Shown: positions 1-8,419 of the stretch, piece after piece
Layout: every line of letters starts with the position of its first letter
Numbering within the stretch: the first letter of the stretch is position 1
Source: JABWBD01 sp040768665
Lineage (GTDB): Bacteria > Planctomycetota > Planctomycetia > Pirellulales > Thermoguttaceae
Direction of reading: 5' to 3'
Assembly (NCBI GenBank): GCA_040768665.1
Contig: JAXGMN010000030.1
Coordinates: 62,001-126,000, forward strand
Length of the DNA stretch: 64,000 nucleotides
The notes under the pieces: generated by a model
The model's input: only the letters and a program-made list of their open reading frames with translations
Told to the model about the DNA's origin: nothing
Databases searched by the model: none
Made by a program: the position numbers and the translations under genes

Positions 1-218
1 ATGACCAGGTCGCCTTCGGTGGTGACACGGTTGCGATAGCGCGAGAGGAATCGTTCTCGGACATCGTCAGGCAGGCTGGGGCTGGTGGCGACCGGCCAGC
101 GAAGCGTCGCCTTGGTATTCAGCTTATTGACATTTTGTCCGCCCGGACCGGAACTCCGCGAGAACGTAAATCGCAGCTCGCCCAACGGGATCCGGATGCG
201 GGAATTGACGATCAGCAT
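1..218 (-). CDS. arfB: Alternative ribosome-rescue factor ArfB (peptidyl-tRNA hydrolase), N-terminal part
   Basis: The first 72 codons read from the ATG at 218 contain the release-factor catalytic tripeptide in the context SSGPGGQNVNK, followed by LNTKATLRW. This is the hallmark of the ArfB/YaeJ family rather than of RF1/RF2, because the GGQ lies within the first 30 residues. ArfB hydrolyses peptidyl-tRNA on ribosomes stalled without a stop codon. The C-terminal basic tail that enters the mRNA channel lies beyond the window edge. The next gene on the same strand ends at 301, about 80 bp upstream of this start. The family call is strong from the motif; the gene is cut only by the window boundary. 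Confidence 0.9.
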   Translation of the reverse strand, partial: MLIVNSRIRIPLGELRFTFSRSSGPGGQNVNKLNTKATLRWPVATSPSLPDDVRERFLSRYRNRVTTEGDLV

Positions 219-300
219 TGGGGGACAGCTTAGAACTCAAGGAGCGAGAGCAGTTACTTGTGAACAGAGTCCGGATTTCCTGACACCTAAGATCTAAAAC

Positions 301-1110
301 CTAAGTCCTAAGAACCAGTCGGTTGAACGCCTGCTTCGCGTGGTCGAGCAAACTCATGTAATCGACGGCTTCGATCTCCTCCCCAAGCAACTCGACGTCA
401 TAGTATCCGTCGTAGCCCGCCTCGGTAAGCCGGGCGATGATTCCTTCGAGCGGGACGACTCCTTCGCCGAGAAGGCATCGGTTCTGCTCGCCGTGGGGAG
501 GCAGCTTGGCGTCGCCGAGTTGGACCAGCGCGATATGCGGGACGAGTTCGGAGATCTGGTCGAGGACATTTCGGTCCTGACCGAGATGATACGTATCGAA
601 GACAATCTTGACCAGCGGACTTCCGATCGTTGCGAGCAATTCCAGGACCTCTTCGGTGGTCGTCAGAAAAGTGAACTCGGCGGCGCAGCCGGGGTGCATC
701 GGCTCGATCGCCAGCGCAACTTTCTGGCTTTCCGCGATGGGCACGAGCTCCGTGAGCGCATCGCGGAAGAGGCGCCGAGCATGATTGTACGTGTGATTGG
801 CTCGGGCGCCGCTGTAGACGACGAGGCTATCGGCGCCCAGCAAAGCGGCCGTACGCAGTGCCTCCTCGGCGTCATCGAGACTCTGCCGAAAGGAGCGGCC
901 GTCGCTGCCGGTAAAACCGCCCGCCCAAAACAGGTGCGAAACGGCCATGTTGTGACCGCGGAGGAGTTCGATCGCCCTGGTTGTCCCGCAGTCGGACAGT
1001 TTCTCTCGCCAAACGCCGATCGCCGGTATTCCGGCCGCCGCATACCGGGCCACATCCTCCTCGAACGACCAGCGAAAGGTCGTCGTTTCATTCATCGACA
1101 ATTGAACCAT
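301..1110 (-). CDS. Sugar phosphate isomerase/epimerase (xylose isomerase-like TIM barrel)
   Basis: This 269-residue protein has the AP-endonuclease-2 / sugar isomerase fold. Visible metal-site strands are LAIEPMHPG (Glu and His), IVFDTYHLG (Asp and His), VQLGDA and a terminal DVELLGEE. Such enzymes isomerise or epimerise keto-sugars, inositols or related compounds in the cytoplasm; the substrate cannot be told from sequence. The start at 1110 was chosen because an AGGAG lies 8 nt upstream and family homology begins there. The open frame continues upstream to 1611, but that extension is low-complexity Arg-rich sequence antisense to nothing recognisable. A run of short CCTAAG repeats lies just downstream (about 280-310). 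Confidence 0.82.
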   Translation of the reverse strand: MVQLSMNETTTFRWSFEEDVARYAAAGIPAIGVWREKLSDCGTTRAIELLRGHNMAVSHLFWAGGFTGSDGRSFRQSLDDAEEALRTAALLGADSLVVYSGARANHTYNHARRLFRDALTELVPIAESQKVALAIEPMHPGCAAEFTFLTTTEEVLELLATIGSPLVKIVFDTYHLGQDRNVLDQISELVPHIALVQLGDAKLPPHGEQNRCLLGEGVVPLEGIIARLTEAGYDGYYDVELLGEEIEAVDYMSLLDHAKQAFNRLVLRT

Positions 1111-1334
1111 CCGTGCCGCTCCTGTCAGTTTTGCTTTGACGAACACCAGCCGCTTCCAGCGGATCGCAGCAAACAGACGAGGCCGTGCTTTCAGCCGCCG
1201 GCCTTTGCCCCGGAATCCGTCGAAATGGCCGGCGGCGGGCGGGAATCGCACGTTTTTGCGTCCCCCCTTCCGTTTGCCGGCGCACCAGTATCGCGTATTC
1301 GCCGGGCGGTGTAAAGCATACCGCCGGAAGGCGG

Positions 1335-2231
1335 TCAGTCCCGGACGCTCCTTCTCCGTGCGGCCGCGAGCGATTCGCAATATTGGAGCACGAGCTCCGC
1401 GACATCCACTTGCAGGGCCGAGGCCAGTCCCTTCCATCCGGGAACGGCGTTGACCTCGATGGTATAGAGCCGGCCGTCGCGCCCCGGCAACAGATCGATG
1501 CCGGCAATCGGTGCGCCAATCGCCTCGGCCGCGGTCTTCGCGGTCAAGAGCATTTCCTCCGTCGGCGTCATTGGCTCGGCAATACCGCCCTGGGCCAGGT
1601 TGGTTCGCCAATCGAGCTGGTTTCGGCGGCGAATGGCCAGTACGCGGCTGCCCATTACCAGCAGGCGATAGTCGAAACCTTCGTGCGGAATGAACTGCTG
1701 CAGATACAGCACTGCTTGAAACTGCGCCAGGGCTTTGAACACCCGCAAAGCGATTGCCTCGTCGGTGATCCGGGTCATCCCGCGTCCCTCGGAGCCGAAC
1801 AGCGGCTTGACCACCACGTCGCCGCCGAGCGCCGCAAAGGCGGCCATCGCGTCGTCGACCGACTGGCAGGCAATCGTCCGCGGAACCAGCAGTCCGGCGG
1901 CCATCAGTTTGGCCGAAGCGAGATACTTGTCGACGGCCGCCTCAAGCGCGCGGGGCGGGTTGACGACGATGGCGCCGTCCGACTCGAGCCTGCCGAGCAC
2001 ATCCATGCGGAACACGACCTGCTCGAGCGAGCCGGGCGGCATGGTGCGCACCAGCACGCAGTCGGGCCGGGAAAGATCGACTCCACTGGCGGCAACGCTG
2101 AGCCGTCCGTCGTCCAACGTCGACGACAGGCGAGCGAAGGACACGGCCGTGATCTCGTGCCGCCCCGCGGACGCACGGACCAGGTCGCGGAGATACCAGC
2201 TATCGGCAGAAGCGATGACGGCAAGTTGCAT
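1335..2231 (-). CDS. RimK-family ATP-grasp ligase
   Basis: The 298-residue protein has the ATP-grasp order of RimK-type amino-acid ligases: an N-terminal pre-ATP domain (MQLAVIAS), a lysine strand VVVKPLFGSEGRGM, the hinge YLQQFIPHEGFDYRLLVMG, and the metal-binding IDLLPGRDGRLYTIEVNAVPGW. These enzymes join an amino acid, often glutamate, to a carboxylate using ATP. In planctomycetes, relatives occur in tetrahydromethanopterin-linked C1 metabolism (MptN-like), but that role is only a guess here. The ATG at 2231 was chosen because the conserved domain starts there; no clear Shine-Dalgarno is visible. It lies 224 bp upstream of the sugar isomerase on the same strand. Confidence 0.8.
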   Translation of the reverse strand: MQLAVIASADSWYLRDLVRASAGRHEITAVSFARLSSTLDDGRLSVAASGVDLSRPDCVLVRTMPPGSLEQVVFRMDVLGRLESDGAIVVNPPRALEAAVDKYLASAKLMAAGLLVPRTIACQSVDDAMAAFAALGGDVVVKPLFGSEGRGMTRITDEAIALRVFKALAQFQAVLYLQQFIPHEGFDYRLLVMGSRVLAIRRRNQLDWRTNLAQGGIAEPMTPTEEMLLTAKTAAEAIGAPIAGIDLLPGRDGRLYTIEVNAVPGWKGLASALQVDVAELVLQYCESLAAARRRSVRD

Positions 2232-2381
2232 GGCAATGGGCCCGGGGTGATGAAAAAGGGTCGTGGCTCCGCAAGAGCTTCGTATTTTCGGTTCCATCCA
2301 CCCCCGTTGAATTTCGGTGGCTGTCCTCTTTTTCATTAGACCACAATGGGCCTGTCGCGGAAGGGGATCGTCGGAAACTCA

Positions 2382-2674
2382 CTAGCACCAAACGGTATTT
2401 TCGACTGGAAGTGTCCGTTTTGACACGGCACGGTTTTAGAAAGGATGCCCGCGGCTTGTCCGCGGGAGGCTCACGCTTGCCGCTACAGGAACCTCCGCGT
2501 TACCACCCCTTGGTTTACCGCCCGCGGCGGCATTGCCGCCGCGGGCGAAACCAAGGGGGATAGCGGCGATCGTGGCGTATGTAGCAGAGAACGTAACCAT
2601 CCCGCGGACAAGCCGCGGGCATTCGCGACATCCGAAAGTAAATGCCAACAGCCGAAAATACCGTTTGGTGCTAG
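2382..2674. repeat. 293-bp MITE-like element with 22-bp terminal inverted repeats and nested hairpins
   Basis: Positions 2382-2403 and 2653-2674 are perfect 22-bp inverted repeats, each ending in CTAG at the outer edge. Inside, 2445-2467 and 2600-2622 form a second perfect 23-bp inverted pair; each arm is itself a small hairpin of the CCCGCGG-cttgt-CCGCGGG type. A central hairpin (2506-2558) pairs CCCCTTGGTTT with AAACCAAGGGG and CGCCCGCGGCGG with its complement. No protein is encoded. The palindromic CTAG tips could be a 4-bp target duplication of the kind IS5-group elements make, or part of the repeats; this is inference. Confidence 0.75.
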
Positions 2675-2786
2675 GAACGCCCCGACGCTTTTTGGAAAGT
2701 CTTCGGGCCTTGCCCTCGCCCGATTGACGGCTGCAAGCGCCGGCGGTACCCTTCCTCTAGGCCACTCTCACCAGGTCTTTTCCCCG

Positions 2787-3659
2787 ATGGAACCTTACGA
2801 AATCTCGAATCTGACGGAAGAGGCCCTCAGCGCGCTGGAACGCAAGGACTACGCACGGGTGATTGCCGCCACGGATCAGTTGATCGAGGTCGTGCCCGAC
2901 GACCCGGCGGTGCGGATCATGCGGGCCGAGGCCTTGCTGAAGAGCGACGCGGGGGAGAGCGCGTTCGACGAAGCCCGCCGGGCCGCGGAGCTTGCCCCCG
3001 ATAGCGTGCAGGCCCACACGCTCGTCGGCCTGGCAGGCTGGCGCTACGACCGCCTCGGCGCAGCGCAGGAGGCGATGCAACGGGCGATCGAGCTCTCGGG
3101 CCGCTCGCCCCGTTTGCTTATCGACTATGCCTGGTTCATGGCCAGCGAGCGCGGTCCGCGGCTTGCCGAAGAGGCGGCGAACGAAGCGATCGAGGCAAAT
3201 CCGAACGCATCCACGGCGTGGGCGGCTCTGGGGATGGCGCAGTTTCGCCTTCACCGTTTCGGAGCGGCCGAAGAAAGCCTCAAACACGCCCTGCGCCTGG
3301 ATCCCAACGATCCCTATGCCCAGGCTGCAATGGCCGAGCTGCTGCACGACCGGCGCCACGACCGCCAGGCGCTCGCGCTGACCCGCCTCTTGGAAGACAC
3401 CCCGGGCACCGAATCGCTGATCCAATCGATTCGAACGGAGGCGAAGCAGCGGCAACTTGCCGGCAAACTGGTCGAGCGCGCCGCGTATCCGGCGCCGTAT
3501 CAGGCCACGCTTGGCTCGGGTTGGCTGTGGACTGTGCTGTGGGCATTCCTGACCGCCGGCGTGTTTCTCCTTTTTCAGCCGCGGTCGCCCGTGGCGATTG
3601 CGGTATGCGTCGTGGCGCCGGTTCTGGTGGTATGGTTCTGGCGGAAACTGGTACCGTAG
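2787..3659 (+). CDS. TPR-repeat protein with C-terminal membrane anchor
   Basis: The 290-residue protein consists of tandem tetratricopeptide repeats over roughly residues 5-215 (for example YARVIAATDQLIEVVPDDP, LDPNDPYAQAAMAELL) and two hydrophobic segments at the C-terminus (LWTVLWAFLTAGVFLLF and AIAVCVVAPVLVVWFW). It is probably an inner-membrane scaffold with cytoplasmic repeats. The frame is open upstream through the 293-bp repeat, but the ATG at 2787 marks where TPR sequence begins and where the upstream repeat composition stops. A secreted esterase gene follows 73 bp downstream on the same strand. No partner can be deduced. Confidence 0.75.
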   Translation: MEPYEISNLTEEALSALERKDYARVIAATDQLIEVVPDDPAVRIMRAEALLKSDAGESAFDEARRAAELAPDSVQAHTLVGLAGWRYDRLGAAQEAMQRAIELSGRSPRLLIDYAWFMASERGPRLAEEAANEAIEANPNASTAWAALGMAQFRLHRFGAAEESLKHALRLDPNDPYAQAAMAELLHDRRHDRQALALTRLLEDTPGTESLIQSIRTEAKQRQLAGKLVERAAYPAPYQATLGSGWLWTVLWAFLTAGVFLLFQPRSPVAIAVCVVAPVLVVWFWRKLVP

Positions 3660-3732
3660 GCGCATTTCTGCTACCGTGGCAGTCTGAATCGTCTTGGTCC
3701 GCAACGTCGTTCGACAACTTCCGGGAGTCGCC

Positions 3733-5823
3733 ATGTATCGCCTGATGACCGCCGTATCCGCAGTGTCGTTTCTCCTCGCCGGCCCCGCCCCCGCGGATCC
3801 ACCCAAACTCGATACCGCGCGCGGCGACGCGATGATCGCCCGGTATTTCGAAACCGAAACGGCCGGGCTCGCCGCGCAGTGCCTCGCCGGTATCGACTCG
3901 CGGGAAGAATGGGAGTCGGCACGCGGCGAATATCGCCGGCAACTCTTCGAGATGCTCGGGCTGGATCCGCTGCCGGAGCGGACGGAGTTGAAGGCCGCGA
4001 TCACCGGCCAGGTCGACGGCGGCGAGTTCACGGTCGAAAAACTGCACTTCCAGTCGCGCCCGGGGCTCTATGTGACCGCCAATTTCTACCTGCCCCGAGA
4101 GCGGCAAGGGAAAGTGCCGGCAATCCTCTACGTCTGCGGCCATGGACGATCGAAGAAGGACGGAATCAGCTATGGCAACAAGGTGACGTACCAGCATCAC
4201 GGCGTATGGTTCGCGCGTCACGGCTACGCTTGCCTGATGATCGACACCCTCCAGCTCGGCGAAATCGAAGGCATCCACCACGGCACGTACAACCAGGGAA
4301 TGTGGTGGTGGAATAATCGCGGCTACACTTCCGCCGGAGTCGAGGCTTGGAACTGTGTGCGGGCCTTGGACTACCTGCAGTCGCGCGAGGAGGTCGACCC
4401 GCAGCGGTTAGGCGTGACCGGCCGCAGCGGCGGAGGGGCTTATAGCTGGTGGATCGCGGCCATCGACGACCGCATCAAGGCGGCCGTGCCGGTGGCCGGC
4501 ATCACCGACCTCGAAAACCACGTGGTCGACGGCTGTGTCGAGGGCCATTGCGACTGCATGTTCATGGTGAACACGTTTCGCTGGGACTACCCGCTTGTCG
4601 CCGCCCTGGTCGCCCCGCGGCCGCTGTTGATTGGCAACTCCGACGCCGATCGGATCTTTCCGCTCGATGGCGTGCGGCGAACGTATGAGAAAGCGAAGAA
4701 GATCTACGAACTCTATGGTGCGGGCGGCAAGATCGCGCTGAACATTACCGAGGGCCCGCATAAAGACACACCCGAATTGCGGCTGCCGGCGTTTCGCTGG
4801 TTCGACCGCCACTTGATGGGCGTCGAGCGCGACATCGAGGATTCGCCCGAAAAACCCTTTGCACCCGAGCAGCTCAAGGTATTCGCGGAATTGCCCGGCG
4901 GCCAGCGGAATACGGAGATCCAGGAGACCTTCGTGCGGCTTGCTCCGGAGCCCGCGGTGCCGGGATCGCCTGAGACATGGACGACGATGCGGAACGGCTG
5001 GCAAAAGGCGCTCGAAGAAAAGGTGTTCCGCGGCTGGCCGAGCGAGCCGGGGGCGCTCGATGCCGCGCAGGCTTTCTCGACCGAGCGCGATGGCCTTCGT
5101 TTTCGCGCGGTGGATTTCACCAGCCAGTCTCCCATCCGGCTGCGGCTGTTTCTGATCGAACCGGCCGGACAGACAAAACCCGATCGAGCGGTGCTTGAGG
5201 TGCTGGATCAGGAGGGTTGGAACAAGTGGGCCGCTGCGGTGCGGTGCGGGTTCGAAGCGGAGTTGAACGAGGAATCACTACCGGAGAAGGACGAAAAGGC
5301 ATTTGCCGCGATCAACGAGAAGGTCGTGGAAGGCAGGCTGGCACTGGCGGTGTTTGCACCCCGCGGCATCGGTCCCACGCTGTGGAACCAGGACGAACGG
5401 AAGCAGACACACATCCGCCGGCGATTCATGCTCCTGGGGCAGACGCTCGACGGGATGCGGGCATGGGACGTTCGTCGCGCCGTGCAGGTGCTGCGGTCGC
5501 TCGAAAGCATCGGCGGCGCTCCGCTCGTGGTCGAAGGCCGTGGCACCCTGGCGGGAGTCGCATTGTATGCGTCGTTGTTTGAACCGGAAATCGCGGCTCT
5601 CGAACTGACGCAACTTCCAAGCTCGCACCGCAGCGGGCCGATCCTGTTGAATGTCCGCCGGTATCTCGATATGCCGGCGGTAGTTGCCATGGCGGCCGAG
5701 CGGTCGCGGGTCCGTCTGTCGGATTCCGAGCACGAGGCGGGCAGCTATGCCGCCGCGGTGGCTGCGAAGTTGGGATGGCAAGCCTCGCGCGGAATTGAAG
5801 TGCCGACTGCCGCCGGCAAGTAG
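3733..5823 (+). CDS. Secreted alpha/beta hydrolase, acetyl xylan esterase-like
   Basis: This 696-residue protein starts with a Sec signal peptide (MYRLMTAVSAVSFLLAGPAPA). The first half is an alpha/beta hydrolase of the AXE1/dienelactone hydrolase group. It has the nucleophile elbow GVTGRSGGG with Ser232, an acid strand LLIGNSDADRIFP, and GPHKDTPE carrying the likely catalytic His. The second half (about 400-696) is a degenerate hydrolase-like domain that I do not recognise further. Such planctomycete proteins deacylate plant or algal polysaccharides outside the cytoplasm; the substrate is unknown. GGGAG 5-6 nt before the ATG supports the start. A lone receiver-domain gene follows. Confidence 0.8.
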   Translation: MYRLMTAVSAVSFLLAGPAPADPPKLDTARGDAMIARYFETETAGLAAQCLAGIDSREEWESARGEYRRQLFEMLGLDPLPERTELKAAITGQVDGGEFTVEKLHFQSRPGLYVTANFYLPRERQGKVPAILYVCGHGRSKKDGISYGNKVTYQHHGVWFARHGYACLMIDTLQLGEIEGIHHGTYNQGMWWWNNRGYTSAGVEAWNCVRALDYLQSREEVDPQRLGVTGRSGGGAYSWWIAAIDDRIKAAVPVAGITDLENHVVDGCVEGHCDCMFMVNTFRWDYPLVAALVAPRPLLIGNSDADRIFPLDGVRRTYEKAKKIYELYGAGGKIALNITEGPHKDTPELRLPAFRWFDRHLMGVERDIEDSPEKPFAPEQLKVFAELPGGQRNTEIQETFVRLAPEPAVPGSPETWTTMRNGWQKALEEKVFRGWPSEPGALDAAQAFSTERDGLRFRAVDFTSQSPIRLRLFLIEPAGQTKPDRAVLEVLDQEGWNKWAAAVRCGFEAELNEESLPEKDEKAFAAINEKVVEGRLALAVFAPRGIGPTLWNQDERKQTHIRRRFMLLGQTLDGMRAWDVRRAVQVLRSLESIGGAPLVVEGRGTLAGVALYASLFEPEIAALELTQLPSSHRSGPILLNVRRYLDMPAVVAMAAERSRVRLSDSEHEAGSYAAAVAAKLGWQASRGIEVPTAAGK

Positions 5824-5985
5824 CACGGCCTCCATACAACCGGGCAATCCGGCGCAGGCGTCGGGGGGGAGAACAGGCCACACCGCCGGCAGTCTATCCC
5901 TGCCTTCCCGCTTTGGTAGAATGGATGTGGAGTTGTACCGCTTCCATGGAGCACTACCGGGAATCGCAACGTAGAGGTTTATCCC

Positions 5986-6390
5986 ATGGCTCACTTGCTT
6001 ATCGTTGACGACGACAGGGACTTTGCGGGCACGCTGCGAATGATGCTCCAGTCTCGCGGGTACGACGTGGCCATGGAGTACGAGACCGAGAACATCCTGC
6101 GTCGGCTCGATCAGCGCTTGCCGGACGCGCTGATTCTCGACGTCATGTTTCCCGAGGACCCGTTTGCGGGCATCGAGTTGGCCAAAGAGATCCGACGGAA
6201 GTATCCGGACCTGCCCGTCTTGATGCTGACGGGAGTGCAACAGAAATTCTCGTTGGAGGACGAAGGCCGCGATCCGGCAAAGCTGCCGGTGACCGATTTC
6301 CTGGCCAAGCCGGTCGATTTCCAGGAGTTCTCCACGAAGCTGGATCGACTGCTCCACCGACCGACCATCTACACGGAGAACGACCGTTAG
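5986..6390 (+). CDS. Stand-alone response regulator receiver domain
   Basis: The 134-residue protein is a receiver domain with nothing else. It has the acidic pocket Asp8-Asp9-Asp10, the phospho-acceptor Asp52 in LILDVMFPED, the switch Thr82 in MLTG and the conserved Lys108 in LAKPVD. There is no DNA-binding or enzymatic output domain, so it probably acts by protein-protein contact in a phosphorelay. A short insertion after the MLTG strand (QQKFSLEDEGRDPAK) lengthens the beta4-alpha4 region. No kinase is adjacent; the nearest kinase gene in the window is at 62494-63246. Its stop codon lies 7 bp from the convergent radical SAM gene. Confidence 0.88.
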   Translation: MAHLLIVDDDRDFAGTLRMMLQSRGYDVAMEYETENILRRLDQRLPDALILDVMFPEDPFAGIELAKEIRRKYPDLPVLMLTGVQQKFSLEDEGRDPAKLPVTDFLAKPVDFQEFSTKLDRLLHRPTIYTENDR

Positions 6391-6397
6391 CTCGCGA

Positions 6398-8200
6398 TCA
6401 CGGTCCGGTTGCACAGCCCATCTCGGCCTGTTGAACGACGGCTTTCGACTGTTCACGCTCCAGGTACGTGCGGCCCTGGCGAATTGCGACGTGGTCCCAG
6501 GGAAGAGAGGCTTCCAGCGCATACGGCCGATGCAAGATCGGTTCCACATCCAACCCGACGTCCGCCAAAACCTCGTGCCAGCGCTGGGGCTGAAACTGCT
6601 CGCGCCACGAGTCGAACCGTGCGCCGCGGCGCCAGGCGAGCTCGATGGCGTCGGCAACCCGCCGATCACCTCGCGAAAAGACGCCTTCGAGCATGCTCGT
6701 CTCGACGTCGTGGCACTTGATGTCGACCGAGCGGAGCCGCCGGCGCCGCCAGAGACGGCGATGCGCCTCGCGAAAATACTCGCGGCGCTGCATCGCGTTC
6801 CACTGGTACGGCGAATGCGACTTCGGCACGAAGTTTGAAACGTTGGCCACCACCGTCGCCAACCGGCCGCTGACCTCCTTGCCCAGCCGGGAAATGTGCT
6901 CGGCCATGTCGACGATGCCGTCCAGATCGGCCGTCCGTTCGCCCGGCAGCCCGCACATGAAATAGAGCTTGACCCGATTGAATCCGTTCCGAAAAGCCAC
7001 CTTGCAGCCCTCGAACAGATCGTCGTTGCGGATCCGCTTGCCGACCTGTTGGCGCATGTCGTCCAGCGCAACCTCGGGCGCCAGCGTCATTCCGGAGCGG
7101 CGATCGGTGTCGAGCGAGTGGCCCATCGTCCTCAACTGTTCGTTCACGCGAAGACTGGGAACGGAGATGGCCACCCCCAGCGGCCGCAGGGCTTCCTGCA
7201 TCCGTCGGAGCAACTCGTCGAAATTCGGATAGTCGCTGGTCGATAGCGACAGGAGCGAGATCTCGTTGTAGCCGGTCGTCCGGTACGATTCCAGAGCGGC
7301 CTCGACCAGCGTCTCCACCTTCCGCAACCGCAGCGGCCGCTTGATTGCCGTGGCCTGGCAGAAGCGGCACCGCCAGGGGCAGCCCCGCATGATCTCCATC
7401 GAGATTCGGTCGTGGACTGCCTCGACGTTCGGCACCACGGGCGACGTTGGAAGCGGAATGCCGTCGAGATCCTCGACGATCGCCGGTCGTATCACCTCGC
7501 CCACGCCTTCGACGGCGGGCGCCGGCGCCATTGCCCGGCCGTCGGCGTCGAATCGAGGGCGGTAGCATTGCGGCACGTAGACGTGCGGCAGGCGGCGGGC
7601 CATTTCCGCGAGCCATTCGCTACGCTCGCCGCCGCCAGCCTTCAACCGCAACCACTCGTCGCAGACCCGCGGCAGCATCTCTTCACCATCGCCGATGACG
7701 AACAAATCGATAAAGGGGGCCATCGGCTCGGGGTTCTGGGCGCAGGGGCCGCCTGCGATGACCAGCGGATGCGACCGTTTGCGGTCTTCGCTTCGCAGGG
7801 GGATACCGCCGAGGTCAAGGATCGTCAGGACGTTGACCGCGCCGAGGTCGTACTGGAGCGTGAAGCCGACCACGTCGAAGCGATCCAGCGGCGTGAACGT
7901 CTCCTGGCTGTACAGTGGCAGGCCGTTCCGGCGGAGCCCTTCTTCCATGTCGGGCCAGGGGGCGAATACCCGCTCGCAGGCCCAGTCCTCGCGGCGGTTC
8001 ATCGCATGGTAGAGGACCTGCAGGCCATGATTGCTCATGCCGATCGCGTAGGTATCGGGGAAAGCCAGACAGAGCTTGCCCCGCACCCGGGAGTGGTCTT
8101 TGACGACGGCGTTGAGTTCCCCGCCGACGTATTGCCCAGGGGTCTTTACCCGCGGCAGGACCCGGCACGTGAGGAGGTCTCGAAGCGATTCGTTCAACAC
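6398..8200 (-). CDS. B12-binding radical SAM protein, TIGR03960-like
   Basis: The 600-residue protein matches the TIGR03960 family. It has an N-terminal region with FPDTYAIGMSNHGL, a cobalamin-binding-like segment with LVIAGGPCAQNPEPM and LFVIGDGEE, then a radical SAM barrel. The iron-sulfur cluster motif is RGCPWRCRFC, with Cys274, Cys278 and Cys281. Family members are often encoded beside a DUF2344 partner and ribonuclease G; neither is present here, so the usual context is lost. The biochemical role is unresolved. The start is a GTG at 8200. The gene converges with the receiver gene and diverges from the exported methyltransferase gene. Confidence 0.85.
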   Translation of the reverse strand: MLNESLRDLLTCRVLPRVKTPGQYVGGELNAVVKDHSRVRGKLCLAFPDTYAIGMSNHGLQVLYHAMNRREDWACERVFAPWPDMEEGLRRNGLPLYSQETFTPLDRFDVVGFTLQYDLGAVNVLTILDLGGIPLRSEDRKRSHPLVIAGGPCAQNPEPMAPFIDLFVIGDGEEMLPRVCDEWLRLKAGGGERSEWLAEMARRLPHVYVPQCYRPRFDADGRAMAPAPAVEGVGEVIRPAIVEDLDGIPLPTSPVVPNVEAVHDRISMEIMRGCPWRCRFCQATAIKRPLRLRKVETLVEAALESYRTTGYNEISLLSLSTSDYPNFDELLRRMQEALRPLGVAISVPSLRVNEQLRTMGHSLDTDRRSGMTLAPEVALDDMRQQVGKRIRNDDLFEGCKVAFRNGFNRVKLYFMCGLPGERTADLDGIVDMAEHISRLGKEVSGRLATVVANVSNFVPKSHSPYQWNAMQRREYFREAHRRLWRRRRLRSVDIKCHDVETSMLEGVFSRGDRRVADAIELAWRRGARFDSWREQFQPQRWHEVLADVGLDVEPILHRPYALEASLPWDHVAIRQGRTYLEREQSKAVVQQAEMGCATGP

Positions 8201-8241
8201 GGTAAAACGGTCTTATAATGAGGAAAAATACTCGACAGCCG

Positions 8242-8265
8242 CCCGGCTGCTTCTGAGCAGCCGGG
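8242..8265. repeat. Hairpin in divergent intergenic region
   Basis: CCCGGCTGCT and AGCAGCCGGG pair perfectly around a TCTG loop. The hairpin sits in the 219-bp gap between two divergent genes, so it cannot terminate either of them. A very similar hairpin occurs at 58189-58216, suggesting a small dispersed repeat. Confidence 0.6.
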
Positions 8266-8419
8266 CTGGTTCGTAAACCAATCACTTCCCTCATTATCGC
8301 AGCACCGGGCGGAGAAGGTAGGGTCTCGCTAATTCAGGGGGGCGCGGCCTTTGTGCTAGGATTCGAAGTGGGGCGTACCGATCGAGGAGTATTTCGCCAC
8401 GAGACAAGGACTATCAGCG

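Noticed and set aside
1110..1611. N-terminal extension of the sugar isomerase frame
   Set aside because: It is Arg-rich with no homology and a strong SD sits before the internal start at 1110.
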